Below, piece by piece: positions 9,191 through 17,741 of a stretch of 64,000 nt of DNA. The notes under the pieces are model-generated. The model made no database searches and was not told the origin of the DNA. It saw only the letters and a program-made list of their open reading frames with translations. Origin of the DNA: Nostoc carneum NIES-2107 (lineage in GTDB: Bacteria; Cyanobacteriota; Cyanobacteriia; Cyanobacteriales; Nostocaceae); the NCBI GenBank assembly GCA_002368155.1, contig AP018182.1, positions 124,001 through 188,000 of the forward strand, read 5' to 3'. A program made the translations under genes and the position numbers. Positions within the stretch are counted from its first letter, which is position 1, and each line of letters begins with the position of its first letter.

Positions 9191-9679
9191 ATGAGTAGAA
9201 ATCAACGCCGTAATTTTGATGTTGATTATTCTGAAGGTGGAGCAATTGTGCCTGCCAATCGCTTGCAAAATATGTTGCAGCAGGTACAGCAAGGAGGAAT
9301 GGTAAATCAGCAACCTAGCGTTTCTCCTATGACCACTTATGATACTCAACCCGTAGAAGTTAGGTATATTAATGCACCTACTGCTTATAAGCCGAGAGTT
9401 CCTCAGATAGAAATTCCTTACATTGAGACTTGGAAAGCACATAGGTTGCATCCACAAAATCCCTGGAGATTTGGCTGGTATCCAGTATATTTTTTATCAG
9501 ATGTAATTAAATCTCCTGTGGGTGTCGCTGCTGTGGGAGTGTGGTTGTTAATAATGCTGTTGAATTTTCTCCTTAATGGCAGTTACACCGGGCCAGGATA
9601 TGCAGCTGGGAAGAAGATTGAAGTTGTACCCAAGGAAGTTCCTTCTTTTGCCCTGCCTGTGGTTAAACAATTGGAATAA
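9191..9679 (+). CDS. Hypothetical protein with one C-proximal membrane helix
   Basis: 162 residues, ATG 9191. A polar, disordered N-terminal half (Gln/Asn/Pro-rich) is followed by a Pro/Trp-rich stretch (HRLHPQNPWRFGWYPVYF) and one membrane helix (VGVAAVGVWLLIMLLNFLL). The stop overlaps the next ATG (TAATG at 9677-9681), so translation is coupled. No family recognised. Confidence 0.58.
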   Translation: MSRNQRRNFDVDYSEGGAIVPANRLQNMLQQVQQGGMVNQQPSVSPMTTYDTQPVEVRYINAPTAYKPRVPQIEIPYIETWKAHRLHPQNPWRFGWYPVYFLSDVIKSPVGVAAVGVWLLIMLLNFLLNGSYTGPGYAAGKKIEVVPKEVPSFALPVVKQLE

Positions 9680-10020
9680 TGTCGGTAAAGGCAATTTTTT
9701 GGTTCGTACTGCTGGTGTGGATTGCAGATATCTTGCAACCGGGGTATTTGCAGTTTTATAACTGGCGTAATGCTGTGGCGTTGGCACAAAAGCTTCAATT
9801 TTTATCGCCGACTGCTGTTTCTACTGCTGCACCTAGCGTGAATATATCTTCTAATTCTGTCTCTACGCGCTATTCCTCTAAAGTTAAGGAATCTGCAACA
9901 TCCGGAGATGGCCTAAATTCTCCTGATTGCCGTGTAGCTCAGAATGATTTTGAGGAAGTATTGAGTACTGCAAAGATTGGTTGTTGGCAGGTTTATCCTG
10001 CTAATGCAAAAAGGCGTTGA
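9679..10020 (+). CDS. Small membrane-anchored protein
   Basis: 113 residues starting at the ATG that overlaps the previous stop. An N-terminal hydrophobic helix (AIFWFVLLVWIADILQ) is followed by a Ser/Thr-rich linker and a short C-terminal part with two Cys (SPDCRV and IGCWQV) that could pair outside the membrane. It ends five bases before the peptidase start. Function unknown. Confidence 0.52.
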   Translation: MSVKAIFWFVLLVWIADILQPGYLQFYNWRNAVALAQKLQFLSPTAVSTAAPSVNISSNSVSTRYSSKVKESATSGDGLNSPDCRVAQNDFEEVLSTAKIGCWQVYPANAKRR

Positions 10021-10024
10021 GACA

Positions 10025-10675
10025 ATGCGAATAATCTTTGAAACTGACGGTAAAAAGGAGGTTAGTAATTCGACTGTAACTAGTTTGGATGAGACAGCCG
10101 ATACTAATTCGAGTGAAAGTTGGAGATATGCGATCGCAACCTCGGTTGTCATTGCAGCTATGGTCATTCCCCAGGTTTCTGGATGGATTGAATCTCAATT
10201 GTTAGTTAAATCTTTCCAGAGTCTAATACTACCTAGAACTGTTGTTAGCAATAAGGTTTTAAATAACGATCGAATTGCCTTTCCTACTGCTGCTGGTACT
10301 CCTGTAACTAGTGAATTTGGTTGGCGCACACACCCCATTACAGGCGATCGCAAGTTTCACAGGGGAATTGATTTTGGCGCAGCCAAGGGTACGCCAATTT
10401 ATGCGGTTGATGCTGGCCGAGTAGCTTTTGCGGATGACAGGGATGGTTACGGCAAAGCAGTTGTTATTCAGCATCAGGGAAGTTTATCTACTTTCTACGG
10501 TCATGCCAGTCAGCTGTATGTACAGCAGGGACAACTTGTTGTCCGTGGGCAGATGATTGCAGCAGTAGGTAGTACGGGGTTTTCGACGGGGCCGCATTTA
10601 CATTTTGAGGTTCACGTTAATGGTGTAGCGCAGAACCCCCGTCCTTATTTACACGAATATTTAGCTAATCGTTGA
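10025..10675 (+). CDS. Membrane-anchored M23 (LytM-type) peptidoglycan endopeptidase
   Basis: About 216 residues from ATG 10025, chosen because earlier in-frame starts (10004, 9977) overlap the previous gene. A short cytoplasmic part precedes one membrane helix (about residues 39-55). The LytM domain has the full metal-site pattern: SEFGWRTHP, HRGIDFG (first His and Asp), YGHAS and HLHFEVHVNG. This domain cleaves peptide cross-links of the cell wall. Together with the lytic transglycosylase that follows it could open the wall locally for a transfer channel. Family assignment is very secure; the transfer role is inference from context. Confidence 0.9.
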   Translation: MRIIFETDGKKEVSNSTVTSLDETADTNSSESWRYAIATSVVIAAMVIPQVSGWIESQLLVKSFQSLILPRTVVSNKVLNNDRIAFPTAAGTPVTSEFGWRTHPITGDRKFHRGIDFGAAKGTPIYAVDAGRVAFADDRDGYGKAVVIQHQGSLSTFYGHASQLYVQQGQLVVRGQMIAAVGSTGFSTGPHLHFEVHVNGVAQNPRPYLHEYLANR

Positions 10676-10701
10676 AAGTTATTTAGCTATTGGCAAGAGC
10701 A

Positions 10702-11529
10702 ATGCAAATTGTACCGATTTTTATATCAGGTGTGGTTGGTGCAGCCTGCTCTGTTGCATTTTCTTTCGGAGTAGCTTCACTGCCATGTGGATTGGTATCC
10801 AAGGGTGCGGATAGTGTTTGCCAAGTGCGTAGTTTCGGTAAGGCAGTTGATAGTTGGAAATTTGGGTTTATTGTTGGTGGTTTAGCAGGATTGATTTTCA
10901 GCCCTCGCCATCAATTTATATCCCGTTTTCAACCCATTCATTTGTCAACTGCTTCCTTAATTACTTTAGGCATTTATTTCTCAATTTCTCAAGGTAATAG
11001 TGTTTCTTCATTGTCGTCAAATAGTTTAAGAAGCAGAGTTAATACAAGTTCTTACTCACCACATCTTTATTCACCACGTTTGAGTGCTTTTTTAGCAACA
11101 ATTCGTTGGGCAGAAACAGGAACCAGTGAGTCAGAAAGTTATCGCAAATTAGTATTTAACGGAACTTTTAATGATTTTTCTACGCACCCGTTAAAGAAAC
11201 AGTGCGCTCCTATTAATGGTAAAAATGTTTGTTCGACTGCGGCTGGTGCTTATCAAATGTTGGATATAAGTTGGTATGATCTTCAGCCAAAGTTAAACTT
11301 AAAAGATTTTAGTCCAGCTTCTCAGGACAAGATGGCAATTGAATATATTCGTCGTAATAATGCTTTAAGTGACATTGAAGCAGGAAGGTTTGATACTGCT
11401 GTATGCAAAGTAGGTAGAATTTGGGCTTCGTTTCCTTGTAATAATTACAATCAAAATGCTAAATCAGTTGCTCAATTAAGAACTTATTATCAGCAACATT
11501 TACAAAAGTTTGAAATTTCTAGAAAGTGA
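10702..11529 (+). CDS. Membrane-anchored lysozyme-like lytic transglycosylase (lambda R / GH104 type)
   Basis: About 275 residues from ATG 10702 (TTG 10690 is an alternative). Two or three hydrophobic helices occupy the first 100 residues. The soluble domain then reads like the lambda R endolysin family: AFLATIRWAETG with the catalytic Glu, a conserved HP, GAYQMLDISW, DFSPASQDKMAIEYI, and WASFP near the end. These enzymes cut glycan strands. The four Cys in the domain could form disulphides outside the membrane. Paired with the M23 peptidase just upstream it makes a two-enzyme wall-remodelling set next to an FtsK-like translocase. Confidence 0.8.
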   Translation: MQIVPIFISGVVGAACSVAFSFGVASLPCGLVSKGADSVCQVRSFGKAVDSWKFGFIVGGLAGLIFSPRHQFISRFQPIHLSTASLITLGIYFSISQGNSVSSLSSNSLRSRVNTSSYSPHLYSPRLSAFLATIRWAETGTSESESYRKLVFNGTFNDFSTHPLKKQCAPINGKNVCSTAAGAYQMLDISWYDLQPKLNLKDFSPASQDKMAIEYIRRNNALSDIEAGRFDTAVCKVGRIWASFPCNNYNQNAKSVAQLRTYYQQHLQKFEISRK

Positions 11530-11538
11530 AACTTAGTA

Positions 11539-13719
11539 ATGTTACTACCATACAATAACACTAATGGTAATATTGAAATTCAAAAACAACAGCTTTGGAC
11601 TGCAATTGTACAGGCTAAACAAGATGGTTTGAGCAATGAAGAGATTGTAGAGAATGTACAGGAAGCTTTACCGGACGCAATGGTTTTTTATGCTGACACT
11701 GTTTTAAAGCAGATTGACTTTAGAGCAAAATTATCACGTCCAGTTGTTGAATTTAACTTAGAATTTTTATTTCAGGTGATATACGAATCAGTAATTGCAG
11801 GTACAAACGATGATGAAATATTATCAATATGTGCAGAACACTGTACTTTAAATCAGTACGAGTTTGTACGTTATGCACTTGAATATATCCATTTCAATCG
11901 AATGCCCTCACAGTGGGAGCAAAATAACGTGTATCAAAAAATGATTGAGATAGTTAGTAGCTCACCAATTGAATCTTTATTTGAATATATAGAATCAATC
12001 AAAAATATTTATCTCAAGCAGATTGGTTATAAAGTAGTTCAGGAGAATCTTTATAATTTATTTTTGAGCAATAAAGAAACTGGTTATTTTACTGATTTAG
12101 CAAATAAATCGAGAGATAACTTTATTAAAAACTATTGCTGTCGAACGGCAGTGCTTGTTGCGCGTGCCACAGGTAAACCATTAGATTTAAAAGTGACAGC
12201 TAATGGCTCAATTATTTTAAAAGAACCTAAATATTTAAATAGCGAAATTGCTAATAATGAGATTATTAACTCAAATCTTTTAACTATGGGGCAAGCAGGA
12301 AAACTATTAGTTGATACTTTAGAAGATTTTAATATTAATGCTAAGTATATTGATGCCAAAAATGGCCCTACTTTTAACCGTATTAGGGTAAAACTGGGAC
12401 GGGGTGTTAGTTACAAAAAAGTAGAAGATATCGGTAATGACTTAGTACAGCAGCTTGGTGAAGAATTAGGCTTAAAAGTTGCGCCAATGGTGAGTGTAGT
12501 GCCTGGGGGAGTTGTATTTGACATACCCAGGTTAGACAGACAATTTGCTTATTTCCGTGATTACTTTACTTTTGAGGGCGAACCTGACATTTATTCGGTG
12601 TCTATCCCCGGTGGTGTTGATGTTGATGGCACTTATGTCGAAATTCCGCTTTATAGCGATAACGTGACTCATATCCTGGGTGGTGGGCGGACGCGGGGTG
12701 GAAAATCGCAGTTTGAGAAAGCCGCAATCTTATACTTAGTGCGACGATATCCCCCTTCTGTTGTGCGATTGGCACTTTCAGATGTTAAGCGCGTGACCTT
12801 TGGTAAATTTGATGGGCTTCCCCATCTTGTAGCCCCAGTTGCGCGTGATGCAGAGTCTACCGCTAACTTACTCGATTACTTGGTGGCAGAAATGGAATTG
12901 CGCTACCAGGAATTTGAGCGCCACAGCAGCATTGAAACGATCGCACAGTACAACTCACGGTTCGCACCTAATTGTGTTATGCCACGAGTGATTTGTCTAA
13001 TTGACGAGTGTTTTGACCTACTTTCTGATGATAACTACTGCGATCGCATTGAGACTGCGCTGATGAAGTTGCTTGCAAAAGCGGGTGGTGCGGGGATTCA
13101 TGTATTGTTATATACTCAACGACCTGACAAAAATGTGATAGACCCGTTGATTCGCTCAAACTTTCCAGCGAAGACAGCCTTTGTTACAACCCGTCCTGAA
13201 GATAGTTGTATTATCCTGGGGGACGATAAAGACAAGCGTGCAGTTTATTTGTTAGGATACGGTGATTTTTTGTACAAGACGACTGAAGTTTTACGACTCC
13301 AAGCTTTATATGTTGCTGACGATGAAGACCCTGAATACTTCCAGCAATTACTCTTGGAAGCAAAAAACCAGAACGATCCTTATACAGCATGGAAATCCGG
13401 GTTAGACTTTGATGAATTTGTCCCTAGTCTGTATGGCGAGAGTAGTAGTAATGATAATGGCAAATCTAAAGCCACTACTGCTACTAAAACTAAGCAGTCT
13501 AAGACTGATTTTGAGAGCAGTTTTAGTTTTAAGGTGCAGCTTGACGAAGAAGCAAGAAACTCAATTATGAATTTGCATCAAAAGGGCTATCAACTTGATG
13601 AAATTGTCAAAGCAGTATTCAATTTATCCCGTCAAGATGGTAGGTCATACAAGAAATTTAGAAACGTTGTCGAAGAATTTTTAAATAACTTTAAAGGTGG
13701 CGGTGAAGATGATATTTGA
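11539..13719 (+). CDS. FtsK/SpoIIIE-like DNA translocase
   Basis: 726 residues, ATG 11539. The motor domain carries Walker A GRTRGGKS with Lys389 and Walker B VICLIDE with Asp489-Glu490. An LYTQRPDKNVIDPLIRSNF block follows, typical of the FtsK/SpoIIIE/TraB group. The first 200 residues are helical and unlike FtsK; no membrane segments are visible, so membrane contact may be through the neighbouring anchors. The C-terminal 60 residues look like a winged-helix or gamma-like DNA-reading domain. Such a motor can pump double-stranded DNA, as TraB does in actinobacterial conjugation. It overlaps the RusA-like gene by 11 bases. Confidence 0.88.
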   Translation: MLLPYNNTNGNIEIQKQQLWTAIVQAKQDGLSNEEIVENVQEALPDAMVFYADTVLKQIDFRAKLSRPVVEFNLEFLFQVIYESVIAGTNDDEILSICAEHCTLNQYEFVRYALEYIHFNRMPSQWEQNNVYQKMIEIVSSSPIESLFEYIESIKNIYLKQIGYKVVQENLYNLFLSNKETGYFTDLANKSRDNFIKNYCCRTAVLVARATGKPLDLKVTANGSIILKEPKYLNSEIANNEIINSNLLTMGQAGKLLVDTLEDFNINAKYIDAKNGPTFNRIRVKLGRGVSYKKVEDIGNDLVQQLGEELGLKVAPMVSVVPGGVVFDIPRLDRQFAYFRDYFTFEGEPDIYSVSIPGGVDVDGTYVEIPLYSDNVTHILGGGRTRGGKSQFEKAAILYLVRRYPPSVVRLALSDVKRVTFGKFDGLPHLVAPVARDAESTANLLDYLVAEMELRYQEFERHSSIETIAQYNSRFAPNCVMPRVICLIDECFDLLSDDNYCDRIETALMKLLAKAGGAGIHVLLYTQRPDKNVIDPLIRSNFPAKTAFVTTRPEDSCIILGDDKDKRAVYLLGYGDFLYKTTEVLRLQALYVADDEDPEYFQQLLLEAKNQNDPYTAWKSGLDFDEFVPSLYGESSSNDNGKSKATTATKTKQSKTDFESSFSFKVQLDEEARNSIMNLHQKGYQLDEIVKAVFNLSRQDGRSYKKFRNVVEEFLNNFKGGGEDDI

Positions 13720-14173
13720 ACTAACCATGCCTTTACCCCCTTGTATGAACGAAATTATTAACCAGGCACGGTCAAGTTGGCAAGCAAGTGCTGAACTTAA
13801 GAAGTACTGGACAAACTTAATTGGTGAATTTGTTAGACAATGTGAATTTTGTTTGGATAGTACAGTGTGGATTGAGTTCCATTGGTATCTCAAAAATTTT
13901 GCACGAGATAGTGATAATGTAGCTGCTGCCGCTAAATTTATCATGGATGGGCTAGTTACAGGGCGAGCAATTCGTAACGATAACCTGACAGTTATCCAAT
14001 CACCCGTTGTTCATTACTATCATCGCAGTAGTGGTGATGATGGTGTGCTGTTAAGACTTTCACAATCACCTGATTTTTTATTAGATAATTTTATTATATC
14101 TAACCAATTTTCTAAAAAAAGTTTAGAAAGACACAATCAAAAAATCACACATTTAATCTCAAGCCAATTGTAG
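13709..14173 (+). CDS. RusA-like Holliday-junction resolvase
   Basis: 154 residues from ATG 13709; this start overlaps the translocase stop. The fold pattern of RusA is present: an N-terminal beta strand with LPPCMNE, then RDSDN (Asp67, Asp69, Asn70), Lys76 and Asp80 on the following helix (MDGL), then a strand with RNDNLTV. These are the acidic residues expected to bind metal. RusA cuts four-way junctions and is common on phages and plasmids. Overlap with the FtsK-like gene suggests a shared job in DNA processing during transfer or dimer resolution. Confidence 0.75.
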   Translation: MIFELTMPLPPCMNEIINQARSSWQASAELKKYWTNLIGEFVRQCEFCLDSTVWIEFHWYLKNFARDSDNVAAAAKFIMDGLVTGRAIRNDNLTVIQSPVVHYYHRSSGDDGVLLRLSQSPDFLLDNFIISNQFSKKSLERHNQKITHLISSQL

Positions 14174-14194
14174 TTTATATAAAGGATAATAGTA

Positions 14195-14674
14195 ATGTTA
14201 CGTTATAAAGAATATACTTGGTTAATTGGTAAAATAAATGCAGGCAAGAATGTTAATTTATGGGGTAAACAGGATATTGGTAAGACTTTTACTGTTAAAA
14301 ACTGTTTACTAAAAGATATTACTTTAAAGTCTGTTTATCTCAATCTTGAATATCCTTTTAGTGTGGCTCATCTCTTTGATGTTATTCCTATGAGTTTTGA
14401 TTTGTACTACCAGCAGGATTGGCAAAATATAGTAACCGAATTATCTGATGGATTAAATAGACTACTTGTGATTGATAATTTTGATAGATTGCACTTTGTT
14501 AGCGATAGTTTTAGCAACGATTTATTGAGATTACAACAGTTGGCTAAACTAGAAAATTTTTCTTTACTATTAATATCTCGGATGCAGCTAAGATGTTTCC
14601 ATTTTACGGATTTTGCTAACTGTTTTGAAGAATTGGAATTAAACGAAACTAATACTTGGACTTTTGGAAAGTAG
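14195..14674 (+). CDS. Small P-loop ATPase
   Basis: 159 residues, ATG 14195. Walker A GKQDIGKT lies at residues 24-31 and Walker B LLVIDNFD near residue 90, with a sensor-1-like LLLISRM strand after it. It is shorter than a normal AAA+ protein and lacks a lid domain or arginine finger that I can identify. It most resembles the truncated ATPases that accompany plasmid or transposition functions. Last gene of the transfer-like cluster; the tRNA-like sequence follows 28 bases later. Confidence 0.6.
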   Translation: MLRYKEYTWLIGKINAGKNVNLWGKQDIGKTFTVKNCLLKDITLKSVYLNLEYPFSVAHLFDVIPMSFDLYYQQDWQNIVTELSDGLNRLLVIDNFDRLHFVSDSFSNDLLRLQQLAKLENFSLLLISRMQLRCFHFTDFANCFEELELNETNTWTFGK

Positions 14675-14701
14675 ATATGAGATTTCTAGATATTGTTATT
14701 T

Positions 14702-14769
14702 GGTGATATTCCAGTTCGGTTAGATTGTTGTTTTAAGCAACAAAGCAAGTTCGACTCTTGCTATCACCA
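14702..14769 (+). tRNA. Degenerate tRNA-like gene with anticodon UUA (would read UAA stop)
   Basis: The acceptor arms GGTGATA (14702-14708) and TATCACC (14762-14768) pair over seven bases, with A as discriminator. The T-arm is perfect: GCAAG, loop TTCGACT, CTTGC (14745-14761). The anticodon arm TGTTG / CAACA encloses the 7-base loop TTTTAAG, giving U33, anticodon UUA (14733-14735) and A37. The D region keeps the usual loop-like AGTTCGGTTAGA but the D stem is reduced to one or two pairs, and the variable region has only two bases. Total length 68. No CCA is encoded. Either an unusual ochre-suppressor-like tRNA or a decayed or mimic tRNA. A tRNA-like fold is clear; function is not. Confidence 0.55.
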
Positions 14770-14945
14770 TTGGGAATGAAACTACTACTGAGACTGAAAA
14801 TTAACTATTACGAATCTATTAAATAGTTTTGGAATGGTTAATAGAGTAAGGGGTAGGTTAGTAGCGTAGTTCTCAGCAAATCCCAATTTGTGCCGGGGCG
14901 AGAGTAATTAAAAACCTTGTGACCTGCATTTTGGAGGGATAAATT

Positions 14946-16211
14946 ATGTTGAAGAAGTTTGTGTTTAGTTGCTTGAGAAACCTTAATGCTGCTTTTGGAA
15001 TGGTGTCTTTAACTGCTATTGCTTTAGGCACTGTAGCAACTTTTTCTGGTTTGGGCTTATTGTATTTAGCTAAGGGCGGATTCCCAATAGTTGAGGAAGA
15101 ACGCTCTGAACAAATTGCCTATATTGGCACTGGTGCTATTGTATTGGGCTTTACCGGAATTATTCTTGCTTCCTTGGGCGGTGCTTTCTTCAGCATTGTT
15201 GAACAATCGGAGGAAACTAATTCGAGTAGAAAAACTGCAAAAATAGCTGACATAAAACTGCTTGTATTAACAAAAACTGAGAGCTTTGAAAATTTTGATT
15301 GTCTGCCTTCAATTTACACTTACAAGGTGATGAATTTTGAGGGACATCCTGATTCAAAGTGCTTGGTTATTTGTAGGTTTGAGGAAAAAGCATATCGGAA
15401 ATTCGTACTTTACGAAGAACTACGTTCTCACCAAATTGACGACTTGGCAGTAATCTATGATGAAACAGATCCAGACAGATTAATTGGACAAACATTCTCC
15501 TCATATAAACCTTTACCTTGTGAAGCTTTAGAGGAGCATTTAGATATACACCGACGCTATATTAATGCAGTTAATAGCGAAGAATTTAGTTCTTGCTATT
15601 TGCGAGTATGTGCTGGGTGTAAGTTACTGCATGGTGCCAATAATATTGTTTGTGGGATTCATCCACATGGATGGTTTAAAAATGGTTGCTGTCCAGATAA
15701 ACAATGGGATGAACGTAAGGCGTTGTTTCCATTTGAAGATGATGCTGTTGTCGAAAATTTAAATAGAGAAATATCGTCCAATCAAGCGAATATTTACAAA
15801 TTTTACGGCAATCTTATCTTGTGGGATGAATACGCTAACCGTAGGTTTTCTTTTTCTTATTCCGGTATCTTGCTTAAACATTCTGACAGACTGCTTGAGC
15901 TTGGTATGGAAGCAACACTTCTTTCTTACATCCAGTATTTCCGTACTCGAAATGTAGTGGTCTTTGACTACGTAGCATCAGGACGAGTTTTAGAGTTTGC
16001 AAAGGAACTCAAGGGCATAGCTCAAATCGAAGTTGATGGAGATGAAATATCTATCTTTTTTGATATATATGCGCCCTGTCATCGCTTTCGCCGTGATGGT
16101 GTATCACTGCATCCTTACTCAACTTTCGTTCCTCAAGAACTCAGATATAACTACAACTTGGTTAGCTACGTTAACTACCTTAAGAGTAAAAAATCTGGAG
16201 TGCTGAGATGA
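14946..16211 (+). CDS. Membrane protein with Cys/His-rich insert, unknown function
   Basis: 421 residues, ATG 14946 after GGAGGG. Two membrane helices lie at about residues 18-42 and 58-82, then a soluble domain. A Cys/His cluster, CAGCKLLHG, then CGIHPHGW and GCCPD (about residues 221-252), could bind zinc. I recognise no family. It stands alone between the tRNA-like gene and a small coupled ORF, outside the packed transfer cluster, with a 175-base leader. Confidence 0.6.
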   Translation: MLKKFVFSCLRNLNAAFGMVSLTAIALGTVATFSGLGLLYLAKGGFPIVEEERSEQIAYIGTGAIVLGFTGIILASLGGAFFSIVEQSEETNSSRKTAKIADIKLLVLTKTESFENFDCLPSIYTYKVMNFEGHPDSKCLVICRFEEKAYRKFVLYEELRSHQIDDLAVIYDETDPDRLIGQTFSSYKPLPCEALEEHLDIHRRYINAVNSEEFSSCYLRVCAGCKLLHGANNIVCGIHPHGWFKNGCCPDKQWDERKALFPFEDDAVVENLNREISSNQANIYKFYGNLILWDEYANRRFSFSYSGILLKHSDRLLELGMEATLLSYIQYFRTRNVVVFDYVASGRVLEFAKELKGIAQIEVDGDEISIFFDIYAPCHRFRRDGVSLHPYSTFVPQELRYNYNLVSYVNYLKSKKSGVLR

Positions 16212-16309
16212 ATAAGGAAGTTTCTAAAAGCTGCGAGTACAAGCCGGAAAAATCGCATTTCGCATTTTTGCAATTTCTGTATCTTGAACTGGTAATTTCT
16301 CCAATTTAA
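16208..16309 (+). CDS. Possible small coupled ORF (33 residues)
   Basis: The ATG at 16208 overlaps the stop of the previous gene as ATGA, a typical coupling arrangement. The peptide starts MNKEVSKSCEYKPEKSH and ends with a hydrophobic stretch (FAFLQFLYLELVISPI). No independent evidence of expression, and chance is possible. Confidence 0.3.
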   Translation: MNKEVSKSCEYKPEKSHFAFLQFLYLELVISPI

Positions 16310-16411
16310 CAACTGCAAATTTTGGAAAACTTAGTTCATCTAATTGCTTAAAAAGGCAATTTACCCTCCTTCCTCCTGCTATCAGTTGGGATACGTATAA
16401 AAGCTTTCACT

Positions 16412-16437
16412 CAGTACGGGGGTTTCCCCCGCTACTG
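16412..16437 (+). repeat. Strong GC hairpin before the SAP-like gene
   Basis: CAGTA plus CGGGGG, loop TTT, CCCCCG, one bulged C, then TACTG: an 11-base-pair stem 54 bases upstream of the 16491 start. No T-tract follows, so it is not a standard terminator. It could be an attenuator, an RNA-stability element or a dispersed cyanobacterial palindrome. Its GC content stands out in AT-rich surroundings. Confidence 0.6.
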
Positions 16438-16490
16438 GGTGGTAAGTCGCTATAACGCCGCCCATCAGTAATTCATGGAGGAACCACATT

Positions 16491-16997
16491 ATGTCTGCTT
16501 TTGCAATATCGCCTTTTGTGCAATCTGTTAATGATGTTTTGTTTCCAATCGAGTTGTTTTTGATGGTCTTCCCAATCTTCTATGTGATATTTGTCCCTGC
16601 TCAATCAGTATCACTTCAAGTTAGTAATAGCGTTGGGGTGATTTCTGAAGAGTTGCCAGTTTTGGAAACTCATGGGAATTTGACTAGTGTTGGTGCTGTT
16701 TCTGTTCGGGAAGAATTATCCAAACCAGAATCTTCCATTATTGAAACTGCGCCGCCAGTTGTTGAAACTGGGGTTGCGGATGAAGCTAGACAGCTTGTGC
16801 TAGTAGACGTTAAGGAAGAAAGGAAGAAGCTTTTGGATTTAGGTGCGCGGAAGCTGCGACAGTTCTGCAAAGAACGCCGAATTCAAGGCTATTCTACCGT
16901 CTACAACCATAAAAAACTCGATGGACTCGTTGACTTTCTAATCGCGCAACAAGTGACCTCTGCTCAAGTGGTCGAGTGTGTGGAAATGCTTGCTTAG
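16491..16997 (+). CDS. Membrane-anchored protein with C-terminal SAP/Rho-N-like domain
   Basis: 168 residues, ATG 16491 after GGAGGAACC. An N-terminal hydrophobic segment (about residues 19-36) is followed by an acidic, Val/Glu/Ser-rich linker. The C-terminal 55 residues (LLDLGARKLRQFCKERRI, then YNHKKLDGLVDFLI) have the helix-turn-helix pattern of SAP or Rho-N domains that bind nucleic acid. A membrane-tethered DNA-binding protein on a mobile element could position DNA at the envelope. The domain call is from pattern only. Confidence 0.55.
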   Translation: MSAFAISPFVQSVNDVLFPIELFLMVFPIFYVIFVPAQSVSLQVSNSVGVISEELPVLETHGNLTSVGAVSVREELSKPESSIIETAPPVVETGVADEARQLVLVDVKEERKKLLDLGARKLRQFCKERRIQGYSTVYNHKKLDGLVDFLIAQQVTSAQVVECVEMLA

Positions 16998-17088
16998 AAT
17001 TAAAATTTGGTGAAAAGCCTCGGTAAAAACTGGGATTGCAAAACTACTCCCTTGGGATAGGATAATACTTGCTTGATGACTCTTTCTA

Positions 17089-17541
17089 TTAAGGTTGAGC
17101 TTCTAAAATGCGTCCTATACTTCTTGGCGATAGTGTTGGTAAACCTCTCCTAGCGGCTTCTTCTGCTACCTGCATATGGTAGTGGTGCTTTGAGCGACTA
17201 GGTTTTCGGTTCTTGCTCCATTCGCTGATTTCGACAATTTTGCTTGCCTCTGTACTTTTGCACTTCTTAGGTCTGCCTACGTTGACACCCAATACTTCAT
17301 TAGCTTTTGCGATCGCTGACTCCTGGGTTTCTGACAAGATGGTACTTGATGTCCATCTTTTCTTCCACTTTGCTATTGAGTTTTCGGTTACACCAATCTC
17401 TTGGGCTAAAGCTACATATTTTTTGCCTTCGTTTAGCCCTAGCAGAATTTTCGCTCTTTTGCTAACTTCATCGCTGCTCGTTGCCGCTATGTGTTCTAGT
17501 GCTTGTTTTTCAAGAGAATTTAATATCTGAAGATGAGGCAT
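17089..17541 (-). pseudogene. N-terminal DNA-binding part of an IS630-type transposase
   Basis: 150 residues, ATG 17541. It has the usual IS630 opening: SKRAKILLGLNEGKKYVALA, an HTH (EIGVTENSIAKWKKRW), a second HTH and LSPRSIGRILEA near the end. There it stops, at the point where the catalytic DDE domain normally begins. No DDE part lies downstream (toward 17000). It is most likely a truncated transposase remnant; a retained stand-alone DNA-binding protein is possible. No terminal inverted repeats seen nearby. Confidence 0.6.
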
Positions 17542-17636
17542 CTAAAAATTTACCCCTCTTTACTGTACAATTTTGCCAAATGGAATGAAGCCTGATATAC
17601 TCTTTTTGTAGCGTTCATTTTTTCTAAAAACCCACC

Positions 17637-17663
17637 CAAAGCCCTGTTTGCACCAGGGCTTTG
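17637..17663. repeat. Perfect 10-bp stem-loop
   Basis: CAAAGCCCTG, 7-base loop, CAGGGCTTTG. Located in the leader region upstream of the parB-like gene and downstream (on the other strand) of the transposase remnant's start. Followed by AGGAGAAAAC, not a T-run, so it is probably not an ordinary terminator on the plus strand. Confidence 0.6.
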
Positions 17664-17741
17664 AGGAGAAAACAAGCCACCTGTTAGTAAAACAAGGCGG
17701 AACATTGTTTTGTCAATTTAATTAACTAGAGACATCATATC

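Noticed and set aside
6294-14674. Prophage interpretation of the lysozyme/FtsK cluster
   Set aside because: No capsid, portal, terminase or tail genes are visible; the wall enzymes are membrane-anchored rather than free endolysins.
16412-16437. GC hairpin as a rho-independent terminator
   Set aside because: No T-tract follows and a gene starts 54 bases later.
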